Shown here: piece by piece, positions 16,887 to 22,638 of the stretch
How the letters are laid out: every line of letters starts with the position of its first letter
Position numbering within the stretch: position 1 is the first letter of the stretch
Source: a virus
DNA: 23,211 nt
Reading direction: 5' to 3' (one strand)
Virus record (IMG/VR): IMGVR_UViG_3300021963_000677
Span: 1-23,211 of that record
Program-made: the position numbers and the translations under genes
The notes under the pieces: generated by a model
The model's input: the letters and a program-made list of their open reading frames with translations, nothing else
The model's database searches: none
What the model was told of the DNA's origin: nothing

Positions 16887-17447
16887 TCAAGAATCAGCAG
16901 AGAGGGTGAAGCTCGGACCATTCAGCTCCAGCAGGGCAATGCCGCTGCTAGTAGTGGAGGTGAGGAAACGAGCGTTGGCCAGACGGACGGTTTTGCCGGA
17001 AGCAAAAGCGTGCGAGAACTGACCAGCTTTGCCGGTGCCGCTTGCCGAATACAGCACGCGAACCACGGACTTGGGGGTGACGGCGCCAGTCACGTAGACG
17101 GCCACAGCACCTTGGTTCACAACATTCATGGCTTGCTGGTTCTTCACGCCAGGACGGCTGTTGGAATCCAGTGCGGTTTCGTCCACATAAGTGAGAGCGT
17201 TGATGCCCAGCACGGTGTCGGAAGTACCAGAAATAGTGGTGGCGGAGTTGGCAACAGTGCCAGCGTTGTTATAGACCACCACGTTGCCGAAAGCCAGGGC
17301 AGCGCCGGTTTCGTTAATCGAGGTGGAGATGGTGTTGTCGCGAATGTCAGACAGACCACCCTCCAGGTAGGCAGTGTGAGTCAGAGCATAAGCCTGCTGC
17401 ACACCACCAGCGGAGGCAGTGCCCGAGGTGGAGAAAGAAACGGCCAT
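16887..17447 (-). CDS. Capsid cement / decoration protein
   Basis: A 186-residue Ala/Thr/Ser/Val/Gly-rich protein with few charged residues: MAVSFSTSGTASAGGVQQAY, then NETGAALAFGNVVVYNN, then PKSVVRVLYSASGTGKAGQF. The low-complexity beta composition, the 'i.aG..v.fG.vv' type strand and the place between the scaffold/protease and capsid genes suit the family of phage cement proteins that decorate DUF2184 capsids, as in Bordetella phage BPP-1-like heads. Its Shine-Dalgarno (AGGAGG) lies inside the last codons of the upstream gene and the start comes 2 nt after that stop, so the two are coupled. The strong site and codon bias suggest copy numbers near those of the capsid protein. Confidence 0.7.
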   Translation of the reverse strand: MAVSFSTSGTASAGGVQQAYALTHTAYLEGGLSDIRDNTISTSINETGAALAFGNVVVYNNAGTVANSATTISGTSDTVLGINALTYVDETALDSNSRPGVKNQQAMNVVNQGAVAVYVTGAVTPKSVVRVLYSASGTGKAGQFSHAFASGKTVRLANARFLTSTTSSGIALLELNGPSFTLSADS

Positions 17448-17449
17448 AA

Positions 17450-18070
17450 TTACTTAGCCTCCTTAGAGATGGAGAGGGGCTTCTTCCATGCGTTTTGCAG
17501 CGTTTCCATGTAGGAAGACGGTGCGCTCACGGGAGAAGCAATGGAAGCTACGGCTTTACGCAGCTCATCAGTGGTGGCAGAATCATCGCGAGAAGATTCA
17601 GCCAGAGTGTCGAACATGGCCTGAACATAGTCGTCAGACTTTTCAGACAGATCGACACTATCGCCACGCACAGCTTTGATGGCATCCACCATCACTTCGC
17701 GGGCTTCCTTGCCGCTAAATTCATAAGCGGCATCCAGAACGGGCTTAGCCTTTCCAATCAGAGCGAGACGCTCTTCAACCATGGAATCAAGATTGATTTC
17801 CTTGGCGGCGGCCAGTTCACCTTTCAATTCTTCAACGTGCTCGGCCAGAGCATCAGCACGACCCTCAGCGGAATCGCACTTGCCCTGCATTTCCTTAGCC
17901 ATGGCGTCCATTTCGGACTTCATGGAATCGGCAGCGGCCTGCAGCTCGTCGTATTTTTTCTTCATGTCCTCGTAGGACATTTTGGCGTCTTCACGTTCTT
18001 TGGTGATCGCAAGAGCAACGCTCTCACTCACCTCAAACTCGGCGCCATCAAAAACGACTTTTGCAGTCAT
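17450..18070 (-). CDS. Internal-start scaffold protein nested in the protease gene
   Basis: An ATG at 18070, in frame with the protease (codon 193), is preceded by AAAGGAG (18085-18079) at 8 nt spacing, a better ribosome site than that of the full-length gene. Translation from here gives 206 residues starting MTAKVVFDGAEFEVSESVAL, which is exactly the scaffold domain with coiled coil and no protease. This is the lambda C/Nu3 plan, in which a nested start provides many scaffold copies per protease. The start site and its spacing are seen in the sequence; separate production is inferred. Confidence 0.78.
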   Translation of the reverse strand: MTAKVVFDGAEFEVSESVALAITKEREDAKMSYEDMKKKYDELQAAADSMKSEMDAMAKEMQGKCDSAEGRADALAEHVEELKGELAAAKEINLDSMVEERLALIGKAKPVLDAAYEFSGKEAREVMVDAIKAVRGDSVDLSEKSDDYVQAMFDTLAESSRDDSATTDELRKAVASIASPVSAPSSYMETLQNAWKKPLSISKEAK

Positions 18071-18646
18071 TAGATGGTCTCCTTTAGTAGAGAATAAAGA
18101 TGGATCGGCTGCATCTTGACGATCAAGATGGAGCTTCACTTGCGGGCCAGCGCGGCCCCGACGAACAATAGCGATGTGATTGCCGATGATCTCCTTTTGG
18201 ATGCCATCGTAATTTTCGCCACTTTCTGTAACGCCAGGCGTGGGATCATAATTCACCCTGTAGCCAGCGCTTACCTCACGAGCATCTCCCCGCATAATCC
18301 GTTCAATGGCATCTTTGTCAGTGATTGTCATCACTGCCTTGACGAAACCATTGTCATAGACAATCTCAGTGCCGCTAAAGCCCACTTGGTAGTCTTTAGT
18401 GTTTTCGGCATCAAGAAGAACAGGGGGATGTTCCGAAGTGATTGCCTTGCCCGCAAACGAAGCAAGACTCTCGGGAGACGCCACTTCCGTTTCTGGACGA
18501 TACTCTCGCCGCACTGAACCATCAGCATCTGTATAGAGCTGAATACCAGTGCGAGCAATCGATGCCCACGCCCGAAGATAACCTTCTGGCGTCATTTCGT
18601 ATTTCTCAATTGGCGAGAAATCGTACCGACAAGATGTGGTGCTCAT
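17450..18646 (-). CDS. Prohead protease (DUF2213) fused to scaffold
   Basis: A 398-residue protein. Residues 1-175 match the DUF2213 protease-like family: GKAITSEHPP with His73, a DNGFVKAVMTITDKDAIE strand-helix, AREVSAGYRV with Ser126, and GNHIAIVRRGRAG. His73 and Ser126 are where the catalytic pair of the herpesvirus/phage-type head protease is expected. From about 193 the protein is a scaffold: a short beta start (TAKVVFDGAEFEVSESVAL), then a long coiled coil with EMDAMAKEMQ-type repeats (about 215-290) and a helical C-terminus. The full form is expected to be a minor product that enters the prohead with the scaffold and digests it. This is the first head gene in the window; a portal gene does not precede it here. 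Confidence 0.85.
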   Translation of the reverse strand: MSTTSCRYDFSPIEKYEMTPEGYLRAWASIARTGIQLYTDADGSVRREYRPETEVASPESLASFAGKAITSEHPPVLLDAENTKDYQVGFSGTEIVYDNGFVKAVMTITDKDAIERIMRGDAREVSAGYRVNYDPTPGVTESGENYDGIQKEIIGNHIAIVRRGRAGPQVKLHLDRQDAADPSLFSTKGDHLMTAKVVFDGAEFEVSESVALAITKEREDAKMSYEDMKKKYDELQAAADSMKSEMDAMAKEMQGKCDSAEGRADALAEHVEELKGELAAAKEINLDSMVEERLALIGKAKPVLDAAYEFSGKEAREVMVDAIKAVRGDSVDLSEKSDDYVQAMFDTLAESSRDDSATTDELRKAVASIASPVSAPSSYMETLQNAWKKPLSISKEAK

Positions 18647-18655
18647 GCTTATACT
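18626..18655 (+). promoter_or_regulatory. Possible promoter of the XRE repressor gene
   Basis: On the plus strand CCGACA (18626-18631), an 18 nt spacer and TATACT (18650-18655) precede the repressor ATG by about 55 nt. The -35 box lies in the first codons of the protease gene, so the two promoters would face apart and overlap. The -10 box is good and the -35 box is weak. Confidence 0.3.
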
Positions 18656-18666
18656 TTACCAAAAAA

Positions 18667-18695
18667 ATGTTATTACAATAAAAAAGCTTATTCAA
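18667..18695 (-). promoter_or_regulatory. Possible promoter of the head block
   Basis: In the 63 nt AT-rich gap between the protease and repressor genes, the minus strand has TTGAAT (18695-18690), a 17 nt spacer and TAACAT (18672-18667), about 20 nt before the protease ATG. Each box matches the sigma-70 consensus at four of six positions, so this is a candidate only. A start about 14 nt before the ATG would leave a short leader with a weak Shine-Dalgarno. Confidence 0.33.
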
Positions 18696-18709
18696 TTTCG
18701 ACTAGCCTC

Positions 18710-18991
18710 ATGATGTTCCTGGCAAAGAGCAATGCCGATGTGCTTAAAATGCCACACCAACAGGCACGACTGCTCATTGCCCAGCGCGTCAAAGACGCAC
18801 GCCTAAATAGCGGTCTCTCACAGAAAGATGTGGCTGAAATTCTCCATATCAGCCAAAGCTCTTATTCACGCATTGAACGCGCCACTGTCCCACCAGACTG
18901 CGTGCAAATTCGCACCCTTAGTGGCCTCTATGGAATAAGTGTGTTATGGCTAATGGGCTATCCGTCTTTTATCGCCCATTCCAGGCATTAA
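18710..18991 (+). CDS. XRE/Cro-type helix-turn-helix regulator
   Basis: A 93-residue protein read against the direction of its neighbours. Residues about 20-75 form a standard XRE helix-turn-helix: ARLNSGLSQKDVAEILHISQ followed by SSYSRIERATVPP, with the Q-K-D-V-A-E turn and an S-S-Y-S-R-I-E recognition helix. A short hydrophobic tail, GISVLWLMGY, may be for dimer contact. There is no peptidase domain, so it is not a LexA/CI-type cleavable repressor. The start may be ATG 18710, 18713 or 18749 (MPHQQARLL); none has a clear Shine-Dalgarno. Its stop overlaps that of the converging gene by 4 nt. A likely role is control of the divergent head block or of a lysis/lysogeny switch; this is inference from position. 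Confidence 0.8.
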   Translation: MMFLAKSNADVLKMPHQQARLLIAQRVKDARLNSGLSQKDVAEILHISQSSYSRIERATVPPDCVQIRTLSGLYGISVLWLMGYPSFIAHSRH

Positions 18992-19299
18992 TCATCATCA
19001 TCATCGTCCCCGCGAAGTTCGCTGAGCTGGCTTTCGATGCCTTCCATAATATAAGCCTTTGCCATTGCCTCAATTTCAAACGTAAGGAACTTAGTTGGCT
19101 CAAAATGAGGGTCGGGCTTTTCGTAAACGCTCATCACATAAATGTGAGTTTCGTCTAAACGGCCATTTTTAAAACATTGCTTTTCAACCAGTTCCCACTG
19201 TGAAGTGTTACGGTGCTCGTTGGCCGAAAGAATCGCCAAAGCCTTCAACAAACCAATGCCTTCATCTTCTTCTTCGATGACACGCACGTATTCGCTCAT
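18988..19299 (-). CDS. Small acidic protein with poly-Asp end, function unknown
   Basis: A 103-residue protein, MSEYVRVIEEEDEGIGLLKA to a RGDDDDDD terminus. The last six Asp codons come from a GAT/GAC run on the minus strand, seen as a short trinucleotide repeat near 18991-19008. The middle contains HIYVMSVYEKPDPHFEPTKF and looks alpha/beta. The start codon overlaps the stop of the frameshift extension upstream as ATGA (19296-19299), so its translation probably depends on ribosomes leaving that frame. The 3' end overlaps the repressor gene on the other strand by 4 nt. No family is recognised. Confidence 0.6.
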   Translation of the reverse strand: MSEYVRVIEEEDEGIGLLKALAILSANEHRNTSQWELVEKQCFKNGRLDETHIYVMSVYEKPDPHFEPTKFLTFEIEAMAKAYIMEGIESQLSELRGDDDDDD

Positions 19300-19649
19300 T
19301 GGTCTTTTTGACGACTTTCTACCATCTTAATGATGCGATTTGCCCACGCCCTGCCGGCATCGCCTCCCCATAACAGCCAAGCAATATAACCGGCGTCGCC
19401 TTCCCCTCCGCTTTTGTTCTTTTCATGGCGAGAAAAGAATGCAGCCATACGTTTAATTGTGGCGAAGCTTACGGCCCCGCCACCAGCTAAATCACTAGCA
19501 CGAGCCACGCCGCTGCCAATGCCCTGCTTGCCCGCCTCTTGCGTAGTTAGCCCGCCTTTGCCATACTTCTTGCGAAGCTCCAGACCACGACGGGCTGCGC
19601 TTCTAACACCAGCAGGAGGGGAGAAGCTTTCTGCGTCACCCCTCAGCGC
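19296..19649 (-). CDS. Recurrent phage domain reached by -1 frameshift
   Basis: From the slippery site this frame gives 117 residues before a stop at 19296: SFSPPAGVRSAARRGLELRK, YGKGGLTTQEAGKQGIGSGV, then ARASDLAGGGAVSFATIKRM and AWLLWGGDAGRAWANRI. The pattern 'FsPP.GVR.aARRGLe.R..Yg.GG ... vaRA..L..G..vs..TIkRM..FF.RHe..K ... aWlLWGGdaGr.WA' is one I recognise as a widespread small module of phage genomes, often near head genes. The only ATG, at 19508, would remove the first third of the conserved module, and no usable ATG, GTG or TTG precedes it, so the frame is most simply reached by a -1 shift from the upstream gene. Function unknown. Confidence 0.72.
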   Translation of the reverse strand, partial: ALRGDAESFSPPAGVRSAARRGLELRKKYGKGGLTTQEAGKQGIGSGVARASDLAGGGAVSFATIKRMAAFFSRHEKNKSGGEGDAGYIAWLLWGGDAGRAWANRIIKMVESRQKDQ

Positions 19650-19673
19650 TTTTTTCCGCAGGAGGCATCCTCC
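19616..19673 (-). promoter_or_regulatory. Candidate programmed -1 frameshift signal (A AAA AAG)
   Basis: On the minus strand the heptamer A AAA AAG (19655-19649) is in the correct phase (GGA AAA AAG CGC). It is preceded 13 nt upstream by GGAGG (19673-19669) and followed after 4 nt by GAGGGG (19644-19639), which pairs perfectly with CCCCTC (19621-19616) across a 17 nt loop. The zero frame stops 4 nt later, at 19643-19645, and the -1 frame is open to 19296. A AAA AAG is the most shift-prone heptamer known in E. coli. Confidence 0.68.
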
Positions 19674-19909
19674 ATCTCCTCTTCTTCCATGCCCTCCTCT
19701 TCTTCTTCCTCTTCTCCAATGAGAGTCATGAAATAATTATCCCAATATTCATCGCTCTTACCTTGACGGCTCATGCCAGCCTCGGAAAGGGCAATTGCAA
19801 TGGCCTGCTTCCGATTTTTCACGGGCTTCTTGTCGCTGCCCTTGAGTGTGCCAGCTTTAAACTCGCGCATTACTTTGGCCACCTTGGCCTGTTTTTCTTT
19901 TTTTGTCAT
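19643..19909 (-). CDS. Small DUF6496-like protein with acidic tail (zero-frame product)
   Basis: An 88-residue protein with a basic N-terminal half, KVAKVMREFKAGTLKGSDKK and PVKNRKQAIAIALSEAGMSR, which matches the pattern 'kVM.EfK.GtLkss.gk.Vk.RKQAiAIALSEAg' of the DUF6496 family found in phages and bacteria. The second half is strongly acidic, with runs of Glu (about 67-84), before a short SCGKKR end at the slippery site. The acidic run comes from a GAA/GAG repeat at about 19,680-19,716. With the shift a 204-residue fusion results. No Shine-Dalgarno is seen before the ATG, and a 6 bp hairpin (19918-19934) lies in the 27 nt gap from the upstream gene. Confidence 0.7.
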   Translation of the reverse strand: MTKKEKQAKVAKVMREFKAGTLKGSDKKPVKNRKQAIAIALSEAGMSRQGKSDEYWDNYFMTLIGEEEEEEEGMEEEEMEDASCGKKR

Positions 19910-19917
19910 GGGGACAA

Positions 19918-19934
19918 ATGCTTTTCTTAAGCAT
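19918..19934 (-). other. Small hairpin in the gap before the DUF6496-like gene
   Basis: ATGCTT and AAGCAT form a perfect 6 bp stem with a 5 nt loop in the only gap of the local operon. No T-tract follows, so it is not a convincing terminator; it could be a weak processing or pause site. Confidence 0.3.
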
Positions 19935-19936
19935 AC

Positions 19937-20653
19937 TCAATTAATAAATCCTATCGGCGCCGTTTCAATAGTCATGCCGGGGAAAAATTTATCACGATAC
20001 AAAACCAGCCCAGTAACAAGACGCTCCGCAATAAAGGCGATAGCTCGTTTGTCATATCCTTCAATGGAAAGAAAATGCTCTTTATGTTCTTCCCAAATAG
20101 GGAAAAGCCCATTAAATAAAACAGTGAAAAATCGTTTGTAATGTTGCAATGGCCCACGCGCCATGTTGCAGCCAATGAATAAATTTTGTGCCCACAATTT
20201 ATCGATTTCTTCGCGAGTAAAGAGCCATTTACCAGTATCAGCAAGTTTGCGAGTGATGGCAGGAGCGTCAAAGTCTGAATGGCCGCCATAAAATTGCTGC
20301 TCTAGCGTGCAATTAAAGACAGCCGGCTCGGGCACATAAAGCGTGTCTTCCGCATACCATTCATTCTTTGGTTCTAGCCAGTTACGACGATATTGTGCAT
20401 TGCCAATGTTCGTTTCTTTGGCATTTAAAAGCATCCAATGCACGCAAGACAACTCTCCCCAGCGTCGATTTAATTGAGAAAGAAAAGCTCCTTCGTCATC
20501 AAAAACATAGCCCCGCTCACGCAATATCCTGCGCTCAGCATCGACAATATTCCATGCCCCTCCCATAATTGGGACAATGCGAGACTGCGCCTCATAGCGC
20601 ACTTTCTCATTTTGAATGCACACTGCGTAAATGGTGCAATCAGACGGTTTCAT
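19937..20653 (-). CDS. DUF4422-like sugar transferase
   Basis: A 238-residue protein. It has LNRRWGELSCVHWMLLN at about 61-77 and NIGNAQYRRNWLEP at about 82-95, then CTLEQQFYGGHSDFDAP at about 115-131. The order 'N....ELT..YW.WKN....iGl.HYRR.f ... EQY...H...D' is that of DUF4422 proteins, which occur in exopolysaccharide and capsule loci and are regarded as glycosyltransferases. Two changes from the usual sequence stand out: SCVHWMLLN for the usual LT-YWAWKN, and NAQYRRNW for HYRRYF. No signal peptide or membrane segment is seen, so it is probably cytoplasmic. A good ribosome site (GAGGGAAG, 3 nt before the ATG) lies within the end of the upstream gene, with which it overlaps by 14 nt. Confidence 0.72.
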   Translation of the reverse strand: MKPSDCTIYAVCIQNEKVRYEAQSRIVPIMGGAWNIVDAERRILRERGYVFDDEGAFLSQLNRRWGELSCVHWMLLNAKETNIGNAQYRRNWLEPKNEWYAEDTLYVPEPAVFNCTLEQQFYGGHSDFDAPAITRKLADTGKWLFTREEIDKLWAQNLFIGCNMARGPLQHYKRFFTVLFNGLFPIWEEHKEHFLSIEGYDKRAIAFIAERLVTGLVLYRDKFFPGMTIETAPIGFIN

Positions 20654-21356
20654 AAACTTCCCTCGCAGCCCACATCTCGTTGTAATTATTTACGCCTTTA
20701 GCGCCAAGCCCCGTAAGATCACCGCCGCCAGCAGGCTTGCTCCAGGCCATGATCGTGCCATCAGGAAGCACAAATGCCCTGTTTTTCTGTTCATGCGTGG
20801 GCGTCAGCTCCAAATAATCGCCATAGACAAAATCGGGCTGACTGCCATTACATGCCAATGCCTTGCCAAGAAGTGTGGGGCCAGTGGGGCACAGTGGCGT
20901 TATGCCATAGTATTGTTCAACGCAGTTGGCCACAATCATTTCAATGGCGGTTTGTAAAGCTTCATTGTTGGGTTGTGAATACAAAACAGTAGTGGCGCAA
21001 GCCCAGCTCGTATAGCTAAATCGTTGAATATCGCGAAAGGCTAAAAATTTAATGCGATCTCCCACGTCCACAGCATTAACAGCCCGAACAGCAATGTCGA
21101 AATACCAGCCGCCAAAATGATTGAGGAGACAGAAGCGCCCAAGATCAGCTTTATACGAAAAAGGACGTAGCGAATCGTAAGCCCATAAAACGTGCCCACC
21201 ATAAACAGAAGCAATGAAATCACGGAGTTGTTCATTGTTGTAAATAGTGTGATTGGCTTTGGGGAAAACTGAATCAATAGTGCTAGTGGCATATTGAAGA
21301 AATGGAGAAAGTTTTTCTTCCGGATTGGTAGTTAGAAAAATTTGAGAGATTTCCAT
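20640..21356 (-). CDS. GT32-like glycosyltransferase with altered DXD motif
   Basis: A 238-residue protein of the family with the sugar-binding DXD region (Gly_transf_sug, GT32-type). The key stretch is YKADLGRFCLLNHFGGWYFD (69-87), with Asp71, Arg74 and the GGWYFD turn. The normal D-x-D at this place reads Asp87-Ile-Ala89 here, so the second Asp is missing. A second block, ITPLCPTGPTLLGKAL (about 150-170), matches the 'tGP......' region typical of the family. Products usually transfer a hexose from a nucleotide sugar to a glycan or protein. The start at 21356 lies 5 nt after the GT4-like stop. It is the middle gene of a three-gene unit. Confidence 0.75.
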   Translation of the reverse strand: MEISQIFLTTNPEEKLSPFLQYATSTIDSVFPKANHTIYNNEQLRDFIASVYGGHVLWAYDSLRPFSYKADLGRFCLLNHFGGWYFDIAVRAVNAVDVGDRIKFLAFRDIQRFSYTSWACATTVLYSQPNNEALQTAIEMIVANCVEQYYGITPLCPTGPTLLGKALACNGSQPDFVYGDYLELTPTHEQKNRAFVLPDGTIMAWSKPAGGGDLTGLGAKGVNNYNEMWAAREVYETV

Positions 21357-21361
21357 GATGA

Positions 21362-22576
21362 TCAGACAATTTTTGCAGGAGTGCCAAAGCCTTTAAATTC
21401 TTCCTCTGGCTGTTTTGCTAACACTGCTTCAACTGTTTCCAGCATCTTTTGCGTAATATCTGGCCAAATGAATTGTTCAATGCGCTCCTTGCACCATTGT
21501 CCATCAGCCTTAAGTTTGTCACGATCTTCGTAGTACGCCGTAAGCAACTCAGCCAAACTATCTGGAGATGGCTGCCCACGATCTAAGCCATAGTTGCGAT
21601 CAACTTCCCAACTTTCAATGGCAATCCTTGGCACATCACTAAAGATTTCCTTGCAACTCGTATGGTCTGGCACCAATTGCGCCACACCAACTGCAGCGTG
21701 CTCAGTGTTAACAAGTCCCCAGCCCTCGCCAATGCAAGTGTTGATGCCAATATCAGCGGAGTTGTAAACCATGTTTAATTGCTCAACAGTCAAGCAATTG
21801 GCAGTCGAGAAATGCGGACTTGTCAAAATAAGTTTGCCAGTGGCATCGTATCCCTCGTCACGCGCTACGCGCTTGAACAGCGGAACCAAGTCCCAGCCCA
21901 TATCTTTGCTGCCCATATTTAACCACAAACGTGCATCAGGCTTGTCTTTGGCAAATTTAATGAAGCCTTTAATTGTCAAGTCAATGCGCTTGCGTGGCTG
22001 ATTCCTGTTGCCATTGAAAACAATAAAGGCGTCTTGTGGTACGCCCAAGCTTTCCCGACATTCTTCCTTCTCCAATGGGAAAAATTTGGTGAAATCAGTG
22101 CCATGAGGGATGATGCCCACTTCCTTCTTGTAGCCAATCTTGCGAATTTCCTCTGCACCAAACTCCGTGTAAGTGGCAATGCCATCCCAAGCGTCAATAG
22201 GAGCAAGTAATTCAGGGAAAATACCATAACTGTCAATGGGAGTGTAAACAAAAAATTTAAAACCAAGCTTTTCCTTGAGTTCCTTTACGGCGTCCCACAA
22301 CGTAATGGCCACCCACACATCATTGGTCACCCATACAAGGTCAGGCTTAATGCGTTGCACTAAGTCTGCAATTCGATGGGAGCCAAACGGATCGGTGCCA
22401 TGGAGCATGGCCGGATAAGTGTCGTATTTACGCGCTTCCTCGTGCGGATCGCCGTGGTAATTCACGGCTAATACGCTCACATCATGATGCTCTGCCAATG
22501 CAGGAAGCAAGTTTTCGGCCACACGGCCAAACCCAGTTTCCACAAAAGCATCACCACAGTATAAAATTTTTGCCAT
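21362..22576 (-). CDS. GT4-type glycosyltransferase
   Basis: A 404-residue protein with the two-domain GT-B layout. The N-terminal domain opens MAKILYCGDAFVETGFGRVA, with a Gly-rich donor-side loop, and has DLVWVTNDVW at about 79-88. The C-terminal domain has FNGNRNQPRKRIDLTIKGF (about 187-205, the Arg/Lys region that binds the donor diphosphate) and GEGWGLVNTEHAAVG with Glu284 and Glu292, the E-x7-E motif of GT4 retaining enzymes. The length is normal and all key residues are present, so it should be active. It begins the minus-strand unit, about 60 nt from the divergent gene, with no Shine-Dalgarno before its ATG. The acceptor (phage protein, host surface glycan or DNA) cannot be told from sequence. 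Confidence 0.88.
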   Translation of the reverse strand: MAKILYCGDAFVETGFGRVAENLLPALAEHHDVSVLAVNYHGDPHEEARKYDTYPAMLHGTDPFGSHRIADLVQRIKPDLVWVTNDVWVAITLWDAVKELKEKLGFKFFVYTPIDSYGIFPELLAPIDAWDGIATYTEFGAEEIRKIGYKKEVGIIPHGTDFTKFFPLEKEECRESLGVPQDAFIVFNGNRNQPRKRIDLTIKGFIKFAKDKPDARLWLNMGSKDMGWDLVPLFKRVARDEGYDATGKLILTSPHFSTANCLTVEQLNMVYNSADIGINTCIGEGWGLVNTEHAAVGVAQLVPDHTSCKEIFSDVPRIAIESWEVDRNYGLDRGQPSPDSLAELLTAYYEDRDKLKADGQWCKERIEQFIWPDITQKMLETVEAVLAKQPEEEFKGFGTPAKIV

Positions 22577-22591
22577 GACAAAACAAGAATC

Positions 22592-22618
22592 TTCGACATC
22601 ATAAGCCGCGTTTATACT
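22592..22618 (+). promoter_or_regulatory. Possible plus-strand promoter of the divergent gene
   Basis: TTCGAC (22592-22597), a 15 nt spacer and TATACT (22613-22618) lie ahead of the plus-strand ATG at 22639. A start near 22625 would give a leader of about 14 nt containing the GGAGAG ribosome site (22631-22636). The -10 box is good; spacer and -35 box are poor. Confidence 0.4.
22598..22603 (-). promoter_or_regulatory. Possible -10 box for the glycosyltransferase unit
   Basis: On the minus strand TATGAT (22603-22598) fits the -10 consensus at five of six positions and is about 22 nt before the ATG at 22576. No good -35 box is seen 16-18 nt upstream, so the promoter may need an activator. It overlaps the plus-strand promoter, so both could not be occupied at once. 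Confidence 0.32.
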
Positions 22619-22638
22619 ATGGGCGCAGCAGGAGAGTC

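Noticed and set aside
17495-18073. 192-codon open frame opposite the scaffold
   Set aside because: Low-complexity mirror of a coiled-coil coding region; no ribosome site or domain.
19296-19508. Independent 70-residue gene from ATG 19508
   Set aside because: That start cuts off the FSPP.GVR and RRGLE parts of a conserved module, which are present upstream in the same frame.
19680-19716. GAA/GAG run as a possible repeat element
   Set aside because: It is a simple codon run for the Glu-rich tail of the DUF6496-like protein, with no separate repeat unit or spacing. No CRISPR array, tRNA, rRNA or insertion sequence was seen in the window.
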